NCBI GenBank assembly: GCA_021166815.1
Contig: JAJPEO010000101.1
Coordinates: 1-6,316 of the forward strand
Reading direction: 5' to 3'
Source of the DNA: Nocardioides sp.
GTDB taxonomy: Bacteria > Actinomycetota > Actinomycetes > Propionibacteriales > Nocardioidaceae
DNA: 6,316 bases
Below are positions 1 through 6,316 of this stretch, piece by piece (position 1 is the first letter of the stretch; each line of letters begins with the position of its first letter). A program made the position numbers and the translations under genes. Under the pieces are notes generated by a model that had not been told where the DNA came from, searched no databases, and worked only from the letters and a program-made list of their open reading frames with translations.

Positions 1-12
1 AGCCCGCCTGAG

Positions 13-37
13 AAAAAACCGGTGCGCCGTCGCCCGG
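13..37 (-). terminator. Candidate intrinsic terminator, minus-strand orientation
   Basis: Read on the minus strand from 37 down to 13, the sequence forms a stem of CCGG plus GCG (37-31), a four-base loop (30-27), then CGC, a one-base bulge at 23, and CCGG (26-19), followed directly by six T (18-13). That is seven G-C pairs with one bulge and an abutting U-tract, the classic intrinsic terminator layout. On the plus strand the A-tract precedes the hairpin, so it should not terminate transcripts moving rightward. It would stop RNA coming leftward, antisense to the exporter gene. The same hairpin could still mark the 3' end of a plus-strand gene lying left of the window: a TGA at 9-11 could be that gene's stop, but two codons are too little to identify it. 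Structure is seen; function is inferred. Confidence 0.5.
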
Positions 38-54
38 CGGCTCACTAGGCTCAC

Positions 55-1326
55 GTGTTCGTGAGCCGTCTCCTCGACACCGTGTGCCCTCCGCGGCTCG
101 GCGGTCGATTCCGCTGGCTCCTGGCCTCGTCGTGGACGACCAACATCGGGGACGGCATCGCCATGGCCGCCGGTCCGTTGCTCGTCGCCTCGCAGACCGA
201 CGACGCGCGGCTGGTCGCCCTGGCCGCGCTCCTGCGCGGACTGCCGTGGCTGCTCTTCGGGCTGCACGCGGGCGCCATCGCCGACCGCCTCGACCGGCGC
301 ACGATCGTGGTGGTCGGCAACATCGTCCGCGTCGTGGTGCTGGCGCTGCTCTGCGCCAGCCTCTGGACCGGGGTCGTGTCCATCACCCTCGTGCTGGTCG
401 TCCTGTTCGCCCTCGGCACCGCCGAGGTCTTCGTCGACAACACCGCCGGGACGCTCACACCCATGTTCGTCGCGAAGGCCGACCTCGGCATCGCCAACTC
501 GCGGCTGCAGGCCGGCTTCCTCACTGCCAACCAGCTCGTGGGTCCGCCGGTGGGTGCCTTCCTCTTCGCCGCCGGCATGGCCTGGCCGTTCGTCACCCAG
601 CTGGTGAGCGTCCTCCTCGGCGTGGTGCTGGTGGCGCGGATCGGCTCCACGCGCGACCAGGTGAAGGCCGACACCGGCACCCGCGTGCGCCACGACATCG
701 TCGAGGGCGTGCGCTGGCTGTGGAGGCACGCCGCGATCCGCACGCTGGCGCTGGTGATCCTCACGTTCAACATCACCTGGGGCGCGGCGTGGTCGGTGCT
801 GGTGCTCTGGGCCCTGCACCGCGTCGGCATGGGGGAGCTCGGGTTCGGCCTCCTCACCACGGCCTCGGCGCTCGGCGGCATGGTGGGGACGGTGTCGTAC
901 GGGTGGCTGGAGCGGCGCTTCGACCCGGCGACGCTGATGAAGGTGTGCCTCCTGCTGGAGGTGCTCATGCACGCCGGGCTGGCCCTCACGACGGTGCCGT
1001 GGGTCGCGCTGGTGATCATGTTCGGCTTCGGGGTGTACGCCTTCGTGTGGCTCAACGTCTCCCAGACCGTGCGGCAGCGCGCGGTGCCCACCGAGTTCCA
1101 GGGCAGGGTCGGCTCGGTCTACCTGATCGCGGTGTTCGGCGGCATGGTGATCGGCCAGGGGCTCGGTGGTGTGATCGCCGAGGAGTGGGGCCTGGCTGCC
1201 CCCTTCTGGTTCGCCTTCGTCGGCTCTGCCATCACCCTGGCGCTGGTCTGGAACCGGTTGGCGCGCATCGCGCACGCCGAGGAGCCCACGGGCGAGGTTC
1301 CACGTCCGACGACGTCGCCGCACTAG
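55..1326 (+). CDS. MFS transporter, EntS/MFS_3-like exporter
   Basis: A 423-residue integral membrane protein of the major facilitator superfamily, probably a proton-driven exporter of small molecules; the substrate cannot be told from sequence. The usual MFS length and about 12 hydrophobic segments are present. The loop after helix 2 carries the family motif A, GAIADRLDRR (residues 73-82). A degenerate second-half copy lies at G278 to R287-R288. The segment VPTEFQGRVGS (344-354) resembles the conserved stretch before the last helices in the MFS_3 group that contains enterobactin exporter EntS. A hydrophilic loop (about 198-225) separates the two six-helix halves, and the last 20 residues form a polar, probably cytoplasmic tail. 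The GTG at 55 is chosen because AGG (47-49) lies 5 bases upstream; an in-frame GTG at 61 is an alternative that would remove two residues. No regulator lies beside it, and it is separated from smc by 98 bases. Confidence 0.88.
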   Translation: MFVSRLLDTVCPPRLGGRFRWLLASSWTTNIGDGIAMAAGPLLVASQTDDARLVALAALLRGLPWLLFGLHAGAIADRLDRRTIVVVGNIVRVVVLALLCASLWTGVVSITLVLVVLFALGTAEVFVDNTAGTLTPMFVAKADLGIANSRLQAGFLTANQLVGPPVGAFLFAAGMAWPFVTQLVSVLLGVVLVARIGSTRDQVKADTGTRVRHDIVEGVRWLWRHAAIRTLALVILTFNITWGAAWSVLVLWALHRVGMGELGFGLLTTASALGGMVGTVSYGWLERRFDPATLMKVCLLLEVLMHAGLALTTVPWVALVIMFGFGVYAFVWLNVSQTVRQRAVPTEFQGRVGSVYLIAVFGGMVIGQGLGGVIAEEWGLAAPFWFAFVGSAITLALVWNRLARIAHAEEPTGEVPRPTTSPH

Positions 1327-1411
1327 GGTGAGGAGCGCTGGGCTTCCCCCGTGGGTCTGAGAGGATGCCGCGACCAGCCCGACCACCCGCTGCAGCGACC
1401 CGCTGACGTCC

Positions 1412-1417
1412 GAGAGG
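1412..1417 (+). promoter_or_regulatory. Ribosome binding site fixing the TTG start of smc
   Basis: GAGAGG lies 7 bases before the TTG at 1425. It supports this unusual start codon, and the protein read from there begins exactly at the conserved SMC amino terminus (YLKSLTLKGFKSF), so no better start is needed. A second GAGAGG occurs upstream at 1359-1364 but directly abuts an ATG, too close for normal initiation. Confidence 0.7.
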
Positions 1418-1424
1418 CAGCCCG

Positions 1425-4400
1425 TTGTACCTGAAGAGCCTGACCCTCAAGGGGTTCAAGTCCTTCGCCTCCTCGACGACCCTCCAGCTCGAGCCGGGCA
1501 TCACCTGCATCGTGGGCCCCAACGGCTCCGGCAAGTCCAACGTCGTCGACGCCCTGGCGTGGGTCATGGGTGAGCAGGGCGCCAAGAGCCTGCGCGGCGG
1601 CAAGATGGAGGACGTCATCTTCGCCGGCACCTCCGGCCGCCCGCCGCTGGGTCGCGCCGAGGTGCAGCTGACCATCGACAACAGCGACGGCGCCCTGCCG
1701 ATCGACTACAGCGAAGTCACGATCAGCCGCACGATGTTCCGCAACGGCGGCTCCGAGTACGCCATCAACGGCAACCACTGCCGCCTGCTCGACGTGCAGG
1801 AGCTGCTGAGCGACTCCGGCATCGGCCGCGAGATGCACGTGATCGTCGGGCAGGGCCAGCTCGACTCGATCCTGCACGCGACCCCCGAGGACCGGCGCGG
1901 CTTCATCGAGGAGGCCGCGGGCGTCCTCAAGCACCGCAAGCGCAAGGAGAAGGCGCTCCGCAAGCTCGACGCCACCGACGGCAACCTCACGCGGCTGGGG
2001 GACCTGCTCACCGAGATCCGGCGCCAGCTCAAGCCCCTGGGCCGTCAGGCCGAGGTGGCCCGCAAGGCCGTCGCCGTGCAGTCCGAGGCCCGCGACGCCA
2101 AGGCCCGGCTGCTGGCCGACGACCTCGTGGCGGCGCGCACCTCGCTGGAGCAGGAGATGGCCGACGAGTCCCTCCTGGTCGAGCGGCGTACCCAGGTCGA
2201 GGCGGCGATCGCCACAGCCCGTGAGGAGGAGGCGCGCCTCGAGGCGGTGCTGCGCGACGACCTCCCGCGCCTGGCCGCCGCCCAGGAGACGTGGTTCGCC
2301 CTGTCCGGGCTGCGCGAGCGCATCCGGGGCACCCAGTCGCTCGCCGAGGAACGTGTCCGCAACGCGGCCGGCGCCGCCGAGCCCGACACCGTCGACTCCG
2401 GTCGCGACCCCGACGAGCTCGAGGCCGAGGCCGAGCGGGTGCGGGGCCAGGAGCAGGAGATCGCAGCGCAGGTCGAGCAGCGCCGCTCCGAGCTCGAGCA
2501 GGCCGTCGCCACCAAGCGCGAGGCCGAGGACGCCGCCGCCGCCGAGGAGCGCCGCATCTCCGCGCTCCTGCGTGCCGCCGCCGACCGCCGCGAGGGCCTG
2601 GCCCGGCTGACCGGGCAGGTCAACGCCGTCAAGTCGCGTGCTGCCGCGGCAGCCGACGAGATCGGCCGTCTCACCGAGGCCCGGGAGGAGGCGCTCGCGC
2701 GTGCCGAGCGGGCCCAGAAGGACTTCACCGCCCTCGAGACCCGGGTCGCGGGCCTCGACGCGGGGGAGGAGGGCCTCGACGCCGAGCACGAGCAGGCCGT
2801 GGCCGCGCTCGACGACATCGACGAGCAGCTGGCCGCGGCCCGCGAAGCCGCCCAGCAGGCCGAGCGTGACCGGGCCGGCCTCACCGCGCGCCGCGACGCC
2901 CTGGAGATCGGGCTCAACCGCAAGGACGGGGCCGGCGCCCTGCTGGCCGCCGGCGACAAGGTCAACGGACTCCTCGGCTCGGTCGCAGCACTGCTCGACG
3001 TCCGGCACGGCTACGAGGCGGCCGTCGCGGCCGCGCTCGGCACGGCGGCCGACGCCGTGGCGGTCACCGGCGCCGAGGCCGCGGTCGACGCCATCGCCCA
3101 CCTCAAGCACGACGACCTGGGTCGGGCCGGCCTCGTCCTGGGCGGAGCCCCGGTCGACCGCTCCGGGTGGCCCGCGCTGCCGTCGGGCACGTACGCCGCC
3201 GACGTGGTGACGGTGCCCGCCGACCTGCAGGGCGCGGTGACCCGCCTGCTGCACAAGATCGTCGTCGTCGACGACCTCGCCGCGGCCCGTGCGCTCGTAC
3301 GCCAGGTATCCGACGTCACGGCTGTCACCCGCGAGGGCGACGTCATGGGCGTCCACTTCGCCTCGGGGGGTTCCTCGAGCCAGCCCAGCCTCATCGAGAT
3401 CCAGGCCGCGGTGGACGAGGCCGTCGCCGCGCTGCAGGAGGCGACCGCGAGCAGCGAGCGCCTCGGGTTCGAAATCAGCGCCCTGGAGTCGCAGCGCCAC
3501 GAGGCCCTCAAGCGCGTGGACGTGGCCCTGGCCAAGTTGCACGAGAGCGACGCCACCTTGGCGGCGGTCGCCGAGGAGCTGGGCCAGTACGGCTCCCAGG
3601 CCCGAGCTGCCCGCGGCGAGGCTGAGCGCCTCGAGCGCTCGATCGCCACCGCGCGTGAGTCCCACGAGCAGGACCAAGCCGGCCTCGCCGAGCTCGAGGC
3701 GCGCCTGGCCGCGGCCCAGGAAGCACCCGAGGAGGAGCCCGACACCTCCGAGCGCGAGCGTCTCGCTGAGGCGGCCCGTGCGGCGCGCCAGGCCGAGATG
3801 GACGCCCGGCTGGCCCTGCGCACCTCCGAGGAGCGGGCCCGCGCCCTCAACGGTCGCGCCGACGCCCTCGTGCGGGCGGCCACCGCCGAGCGCGAGTCAC
3901 GAGCCCGTGCGGCCGAACGCCGCGAGCGCCTCATTCGCGAGGGACGGGCCGCCGAGGCGGTCGCCGTCGCCAGTCGCCTGGTCCTGCGACAGCTGGAGCG
4001 CTCGGTCATGCTCGCGGCGGACGAGCGCGCCGCGGTGGAGGAGTCGCGACAGGGCAGCGAGCAGGCGCTCATGACAGTCCGCGCCAGCCTGCGTGACCTC
4101 GCGCGCGAGCACGACGAGCTGGTCAACTCCGTGCACCGCGACGAGATGGCCCGGACCCAGCAGCGGATGCGCATCGAGCAGCTCGAGGAGCGCGCCCTGG
4201 AGGAGCTGGGGCTCGACCCCGACGGCCTGGTCGGCGACTACGGCCCGGACACGCTCGTGCCGTTCTTCGGCGAGGTCGAGGAGGGCGCCGAGGCGCCGGA
4301 GCCGGTGCCGTTCGTGCGCGAGGAGCAGCAGAAGCGCCTCAGGGCCGCCGAGCGCCAGCTCGCCATGCTCGGCCGGGTCAACCCGCTCGCGCTGGAGGAG

Positions 4401-4976
4401 TTCTCGGCCATGGAGGAGCGCCACAAGTTCCTCACCGAGCAGCTCGAGGACCTCAAGCGCACCCGCAAGGACCTCCTCGACATCGTGCGCGAGGTGGACC
4501 AGCGCGTCGAGCAGGTCTTCACCGAGGCCTACGCCGACGTCTCGAAGGCGTTCGACCAGACCTTCGCGCGGCTCTTCCCCGGCGGCGAGGGCCGACTGGT
4601 CCTCACGAACCCCTCCGACATGCTGTCGACCGGCGTCGAGGTCGAGGCCCGGCCCCCGGGCAAGAAGGTCAAGCGGCTCTCGCTGCTCTCCGGTGGCGAG
4701 CGCTCCCTGGTCGCCGTGGCGTTCCTCGTCGCGCTGTTCAAGGCCCGGCCCTCGCCGTTCTACATCCTCGACGAGGTCGAGGCGGCCCTCGACGACACCA
4801 ACCTCGGTCGCCTGCTGGAGATCTACGAGGAGCTGCGCGAGAACTCCCAGCTGCTCGTCATCACCCACCAGAAGCGCACCATGGAGGTCGGCGACGCCCT
4901 CTACGGCGTCACCATGCGTGGTGACGGCGTCTCGGCCGTGATCAGCCAGCGGCTGCGCGACGCGGAGTCGGCGTGA
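1425..4976 (+). CDS. smc: Chromosome segregation/condensation ATPase SMC
   Basis: The full-length 1183-residue SMC subunit of the bacterial condensin, which with ScpA and ScpB loads on DNA and extrudes loops to organise and segregate the chromosome. All expected parts are visible. The N-terminal ATPase half has Walker A GPNGSGKS (31-38), the basic KSLRGG segment with R57 (54-59), and the Q-loop at Q143 (VGQGQ, 141-145). A long Glu/Arg/Ala-rich coiled coil follows (about 165-500), then the hinge (about 505-655) with its glycine-rich GVHFASGGS end (642-650). The returning coiled coil runs to about 1000. The C-terminal ATPase half has the signature LSGGE (1088-1092), Walker B FYILDE with D1116 and catalytic E1117, the D-loop LDD (1122-1124) and the switch histidine H1148. 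Length is typical of the family and no key residue is missing. Translation starts at TTG. The stop overlaps the start of the next gene by four bases. scpA and scpB are not in the window. Confidence 0.98.
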   Translation: MYLKSLTLKGFKSFASSTTLQLEPGITCIVGPNGSGKSNVVDALAWVMGEQGAKSLRGGKMEDVIFAGTSGRPPLGRAEVQLTIDNSDGALPIDYSEVTISRTMFRNGGSEYAINGNHCRLLDVQELLSDSGIGREMHVIVGQGQLDSILHATPEDRRGFIEEAAGVLKHRKRKEKALRKLDATDGNLTRLGDLLTEIRRQLKPLGRQAEVARKAVAVQSEARDAKARLLADDLVAARTSLEQEMADESLLVERRTQVEAAIATAREEEARLEAVLRDDLPRLAAAQETWFALSGLRERIRGTQSLAEERVRNAAGAAEPDTVDSGRDPDELEAEAERVRGQEQEIAAQVEQRRSELEQAVATKREAEDAAAAEERRISALLRAAADRREGLARLTGQVNAVKSRAAAAADEIGRLTEAREEALARAERAQKDFTALETRVAGLDAGEEGLDAEHEQAVAALDDIDEQLAAAREAAQQAERDRAGLTARRDALEIGLNRKDGAGALLAAGDKVNGLLGSVAALLDVRHGYEAAVAAALGTAADAVAVTGAEAAVDAIAHLKHDDLGRAGLVLGGAPVDRSGWPALPSGTYAADVVTVPADLQGAVTRLLHKIVVVDDLAAARALVRQVSDVTAVTREGDVMGVHFASGGSSSQPSLIEIQAAVDEAVAALQEATASSERLGFEISALESQRHEALKRVDVALAKLHESDATLAAVAEELGQYGSQARAARGEAERLERSIATARESHEQDQAGLAELEARLAAAQEAPEEEPDTSERERLAEAARAARQAEMDARLALRTSEERARALNGRADALVRAATAERESRARAAERRERLIREGRAAEAVAVASRLVLRQLERSVMLAADERAAVEESRQGSEQALMTVRASLRDLAREHDELVNSVHRDEMARTQQRMRIEQLEERALEELGLDPDGLVGDYGPDTLVPFFGEVEEGAEAPEPVPFVREEQQKRLRAAERQLAMLGRVNPLALEEFSAMEERHKFLTEQLEDLKRTRKDLLDIVREVDQRVEQVFTEAYADVSKAFDQTFARLFPGGEGRLVLTNPSDMLSTGVEVEARPPGKKVKRLSLLSGGERSLVAVAFLVALFKARPSPFYILDEVEAALDDTNLGRLLEIYEELRENSQLLVITHQKRTMEVGDALYGVTMRGDGVSAVISQRLRDAESA

Positions 4977-5428
4977 GTGCAGGCAGTCGACCCACGCGGG
5001 GGGACTACGTCGCCTGGCGCACGGTCACGACGCGTTGGCGCGACGACGACGCGTACGGTCACCTCAACAACGCCACCTACTACGAGATCTTCGACACCGC
5101 GGTCAATGCGCACCTCTACGAGGCGACCGGGCTCGACATCCGGGCGCTGCCGCAGATCGGCGTCGTGGCCGAGACCGGCTGTCGCTACTTCCGCGAGATC
5201 GGCTTCCCGGCCCCCATCGAGGCCGGCCTGGTCGTGGACCGGCTCGGCACCTCCTCGGTCATCTACCGGATCGGGCTGTTCCAGGGCGACGGTGACGAGG
5301 CCGCGGCCGAGGGACGCTTCGTCCACGTCTACGTCGACAACACTCGGGGCGCCGGTGACCGCCCGGTGGCGCCGGTCCCGGACGTGATCAGGGACGCCGT
5401 GGCGCCCCTGGTGCGCCCTGCTGGGTGA
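4973..5428 (+). CDS. Acyl-CoA thioesterase, 4HBT hotdog-fold family
   Basis: A 151-residue single-domain hotdog protein related to 4-hydroxybenzoyl-CoA thioesterase and YbgC/FadM-type enzymes, expected to hydrolyse acyl-CoA thioesters in the cytoplasm as a homo-oligomer. The family motif is clear near the N terminus: RWRDDDAYGHLNNATYYEIFD (21-41) broken into its key parts gives acidic D24 and D26, GH at 29-30, NN at 32-33 and an aromatic YY at 36-37. In 4HBT enzymes the acidic residue in this segment is catalytic. The remaining strands (about 64-128) fit the fold, and length matches the family. The acyl substrate is not predictable. The GTG start at 4973 overlaps the smc stop as GTGA, and GGAG (4964-4967) inside smc lies 5 bases upstream, so translation is probably coupled to smc. 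There is no known functional link between the two. Confidence 0.88.
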   Translation: MSAGSRPTRGDYVAWRTVTTRWRDDDAYGHLNNATYYEIFDTAVNAHLYEATGLDIRALPQIGVVAETGCRYFREIGFPAPIEAGLVVDRLGTSSVIYRIGLFQGDGDEAAAEGRFVHVYVDNTRGAGDRPVAPVPDVIRDAVAPLVRPAG

Positions 5429-5451
5429 GGCCCGTCACATCGACGGTGGCC
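5429..5451 (+). terminator. Hairpin immediately after the thioesterase stop
   Basis: GGCC plus CGTC (5429-5436) can pair with GACG (5442-5445) and GGCC (5448-5451), giving eight pairs with a two-base bulge (5446-5447) around a five-base loop. It begins at the base following the stop codon. No T-tract follows, so it is at best a GC-rich, U-less terminator or a 3'-end stabilising structure for the smc-thioesterase mRNA. In such GC-rich DNA hairpins of this size also arise by chance. Confidence 0.3.
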
Positions 5452-5498
5452 CGGTCGGTGCGAGCTGGGGATGTGCGCCGAGGTGTGTCATGTTGGAG

Positions 5499-5518
5499 GT
5501 GCGCCACTCGGGGCGCAC
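5499..5518. repeat. Perfect 7-bp inverted repeat upstream of the small membrane protein
   Basis: GTGCGCC (5499-5505) and GGCGCAC (5512-5518) form a perfect inverted repeat separated by six bases. It lies 22 bases before the preferred start codon of the small gene and just ahead of its ribosome binding site. It could be an operator, an mRNA hairpin affecting translation, or a second U-less terminator for the upstream transcript. The half-site GTGCGCC also occurs at 5411 and 5473 and again inside ftsY, which suggests that the word is simply common here. I could not identify a convincing -35/-10 pair around it. Confidence 0.35.
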
Positions 5519-5540
5519 TGATTCCTGGGAGAGATGCACC

Positions 5541-5717
5541 ATGATCGTGATCCTGCTGGTGACGCTGCTCGGGCTGCTGGTGGCCGGGCTGGTCTTCGCC
5601 TACGTCGCCTACCCGCACCGCGGCGAGGAGCTGCCGGTGGTGCCCCAGCTCGGCGATGCCATGCGCAAGGGCGTCGACTCGCTTCCCACGCTCGAGGACT
5701 CCGAGTCGCGCCGCTGA
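5541..5717 (+). CDS. Small single-pass membrane protein, unknown function
   Basis: A 58-residue protein that I do not recognise. Residues 2-24 form one strongly hydrophobic helix (IVILLVTLLGLLVAGLVFAYVAY), immediately followed by a basic patch PHR and a polar tail rich in acidic and proline residues that ends ESRR. No cysteine, catalytic motif or lipobox is visible, so it is probably a membrane-anchored protein with a short exposed tail. The ATG at 5541 is preferred because GGGAGAG (5527-5533) lies 7 bases upstream and the helix then begins at residue 2, as in many small membrane proteins. An in-frame ATG at 5490, with GAGG (5480-5483) 6 bases upstream, would add 17 polar residues and give 75. 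Coding is supported by the coherent hydrophobic-then-polar layout, the binding site and the GC-rich third positions. It sits 112 bases after the thioesterase and 60 bases before ftsY, and may be co-transcribed with ftsY. Confidence 0.72.
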   Translation: MIVILLVTLLGLLVAGLVFAYVAYPHRGEELPVVPQLGDAMRKGVDSLPTLEDSESRR

Positions 5718-5726
5718 CCCCCTGCG

Positions 5727-5747
5727 GCCCGCGCCCTCGTCGCGGGC
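5727..5747 (+). terminator. GC hairpin between the small gene and ftsY
   Basis: GCCCGCG (5727-5733) pairs perfectly with CGCGGGC (5741-5747) around a seven-base loop, starting 10 bases after the small gene's stop. Only TT appears shortly downstream (5753-5754) and there is no true U-tract. It may be a weak or attenuating terminator, or a leader hairpin ahead of ftsY. An alternative pairing of GGCCC (5726-5730) with GGGCC (5748-5752) competes with it. Confidence 0.35.
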
Positions 5748-5777
5748 GGGCCTTGGCGCTCTGGTTGGATGGCCCGC

Positions 5778-6316
5778 ATGGGTGACTGGATCTACCTGAT
5801 CGTCGCGATCGCCGTCCTCGGCGTCATCGCTCTGGCCGGACTTCTCACCGCGGGGCGCCGCCGCAAGGCGCCGCTGCCCCGTGGCACTGACGTCATCGCG
5901 CCGGCGCCGACCGAGGAGGCGGCCCCCGCGGCCCCCACGGAGGCAGAGCCCGCGGTCGAGGCGCCCACCGCGCCGGAGCGCGAGACCCCCGAGGGCACCG
6001 CTTCGCGCCTGGTGCGCCTGCGCCAGCGCCTGGCGCGCAGCCAGGGCGGCCTCGGCAAGGGGCTGCTGGCTCTGCTCAGCCGTGACCGCACCGACGAGGA
6101 CACGTGGGAGGCGATCGAGGACACGCTCCTCACCGCCGACATCGGGGTCGCCCCGACCCAGGAGCTCGTGGACAACCTCCGCACCCGCCTGCGGGTCGAG
6201 GGCGGCAAGGAGGTCGACGTACGCTCCGTGCTCCGCGAGGAGCTCATCAACCTCGTCGGCCCCGACATGGACCGCCGCCTGCAGGTGTCCGGCGCCGACG
6301 GCAAGCCCGGCGTCGT
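5778..6316 (+). CDS. ftsY: Signal recognition particle receptor FtsY (5' part, runs off window)
   Basis: The first 179 codons of FtsY, the SRP receptor GTPase that docks ribosome-SRP complexes at the membrane so that inner-membrane proteins insert co-translationally. Residues 4-25 form an N-terminal hydrophobic helix followed by basic RRRK (27-30), the membrane-anchor arrangement typical of actinobacterial FtsY. An acidic Ala/Pro/Glu-rich linker spans about 35-72. The helical N domain runs from about 75, with the family segment WEAIEDTLLTADIG (110-123) matching the usual ADxG motif. The fragment ends at GKPGVV, which in this family lies just before the G1 P-loop, so the GTPase motifs are outside the window and cannot be checked. 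The ATG at 5778 is preferred, with the purine-rich GGATGG (5767-5772) 5 bases upstream. An in-frame ATG at 5769 would add three residues. The end is open because the window stops, not because the gene is broken. Confidence 0.93.
   Translation, partial: MGDWIYLIVAIAVLGVIALAGLLTAGRRRKAPLPRGTDVIAPAPTEEAAPAAPTEAEPAVEAPTAPERETPEGTASRLVRLRQRLARSQGGLGKGLLALLSRDRTDEDTWEAIEDTLLTADIGVAPTQELVDNLRTRLRVEGGKEVDVRSVLREELINLVGPDMDRRLQVSGADGKPGV

Noticed and set aside
1..11. Possible last codons and TGA stop (9-11) of an upstream gene
   Set aside because: Only two codons would be visible, which is too little to call a coding feature or name a product.
51..1091. A 346-codon minus-strand frame opposite the MFS gene
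   Set aside because: Its product is dominated by Ser, Thr, Arg and Pro with no domain or hydrophobic pattern, whereas the plus strand gives a coherent 12-helix transporter.
1327..1390. Possible TPP riboswitch, prompted by CTGAGAGG near 1357-1364 and a later CGACC
   Set aside because: The second conserved half of the THI element (the GAACCTGAT-type segment and the closing stem) is missing, and the downstream gene, smc, is not a thiamine gene.
1323..3677. A 784-codon open frame on the minus strand across most of the N-terminal half of smc
   Set aside because: It is antisense to a complete and unmistakable smc. Its translation is a low-complexity run of Gly, Leu, Val, Arg and Asp with no recognisable domain, as expected when GC-rich codons are read backwards and stops are rare.
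3897..4868. A 323-codon minus-strand frame across the C-terminal half of smc
   Set aside because: It is the reverse reading of the SMC coiled coil and ATPase head. It is rich in Leu, Glu and Val with no motif, and has no separate ribosome binding site that I could support.
5411..5505. Three direct copies of GTGCGCC (5411, 5473, 5499) as a possible repeat array
   Set aside because: The word also occurs inside ftsY near 6010, the spacing is irregular and flanks are not conserved, so chance in GC-rich DNA explains it.
5792..6304. A 170-codon minus-strand frame opposite ftsY
   Set aside because: The plus strand encodes a recognisable FtsY membrane anchor, linker and N domain. The opposing frame is Ser/Arg-rich shadow sequence.

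Overview
The window is a very GC-rich, all-plus-strand stretch of chromosome with GTG and TTG starts, short intergenic gaps and a strong G/C bias at third codon positions. Together with the gene order (transporter, smc, small hotdog thioesterase, small membrane protein, ftsY), this points to a high-GC Actinomycetota, perhaps a Nocardioides-like member of the Propionibacteriales. The phylum is well supported by the protein sequences; the genus-level guess is inference.

Layout. Positions 1-54 hold no gene but contain a hairpin followed by a T-tract when read on the minus strand (13-37). A 12-helix-type MFS exporter of the EntS/MFS_3 kind follows (55-1326). A 98-base gap leads to smc (1425-4976), a complete 1183-residue chromosome condensation ATPase that starts with TTG behind a clear ribosome binding site. 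A 4-base overlap joins smc to a 151-residue 4HBT-type acyl-CoA thioesterase (4973-5428). Next come a 112-base gap with two hairpins, a 58-residue single-pass membrane protein of unknown function (5541-5717), a further hairpin (5727-5747), and the first 179 codons of ftsY (5778 to the window end). The ftsY fragment stops just before its GTPase P-loop.

How the genes relate. smc (chromosome organisation) and ftsY (signal recognition particle receptor, co-translational membrane targeting) are housekeeping genes that lie close together in many bacteria. The thioesterase is probably translated by coupling to smc. The exporter and the small membrane protein have no obvious functional link to either. 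The non-coding signals suggest up to three transcription units, but none of the hairpins downstream of plus-strand genes has a T-tract, so read-through from smc into ftsY is possible.

I see no mobile element, CRISPR array, tRNA, rRNA, phage gene or defence system. The region looks like ordinary core genome. The points worth a second look are small: the minus-strand terminator ahead of the exporter, the small membrane protein with its two possible starts, and the smc-thioesterase coupling.
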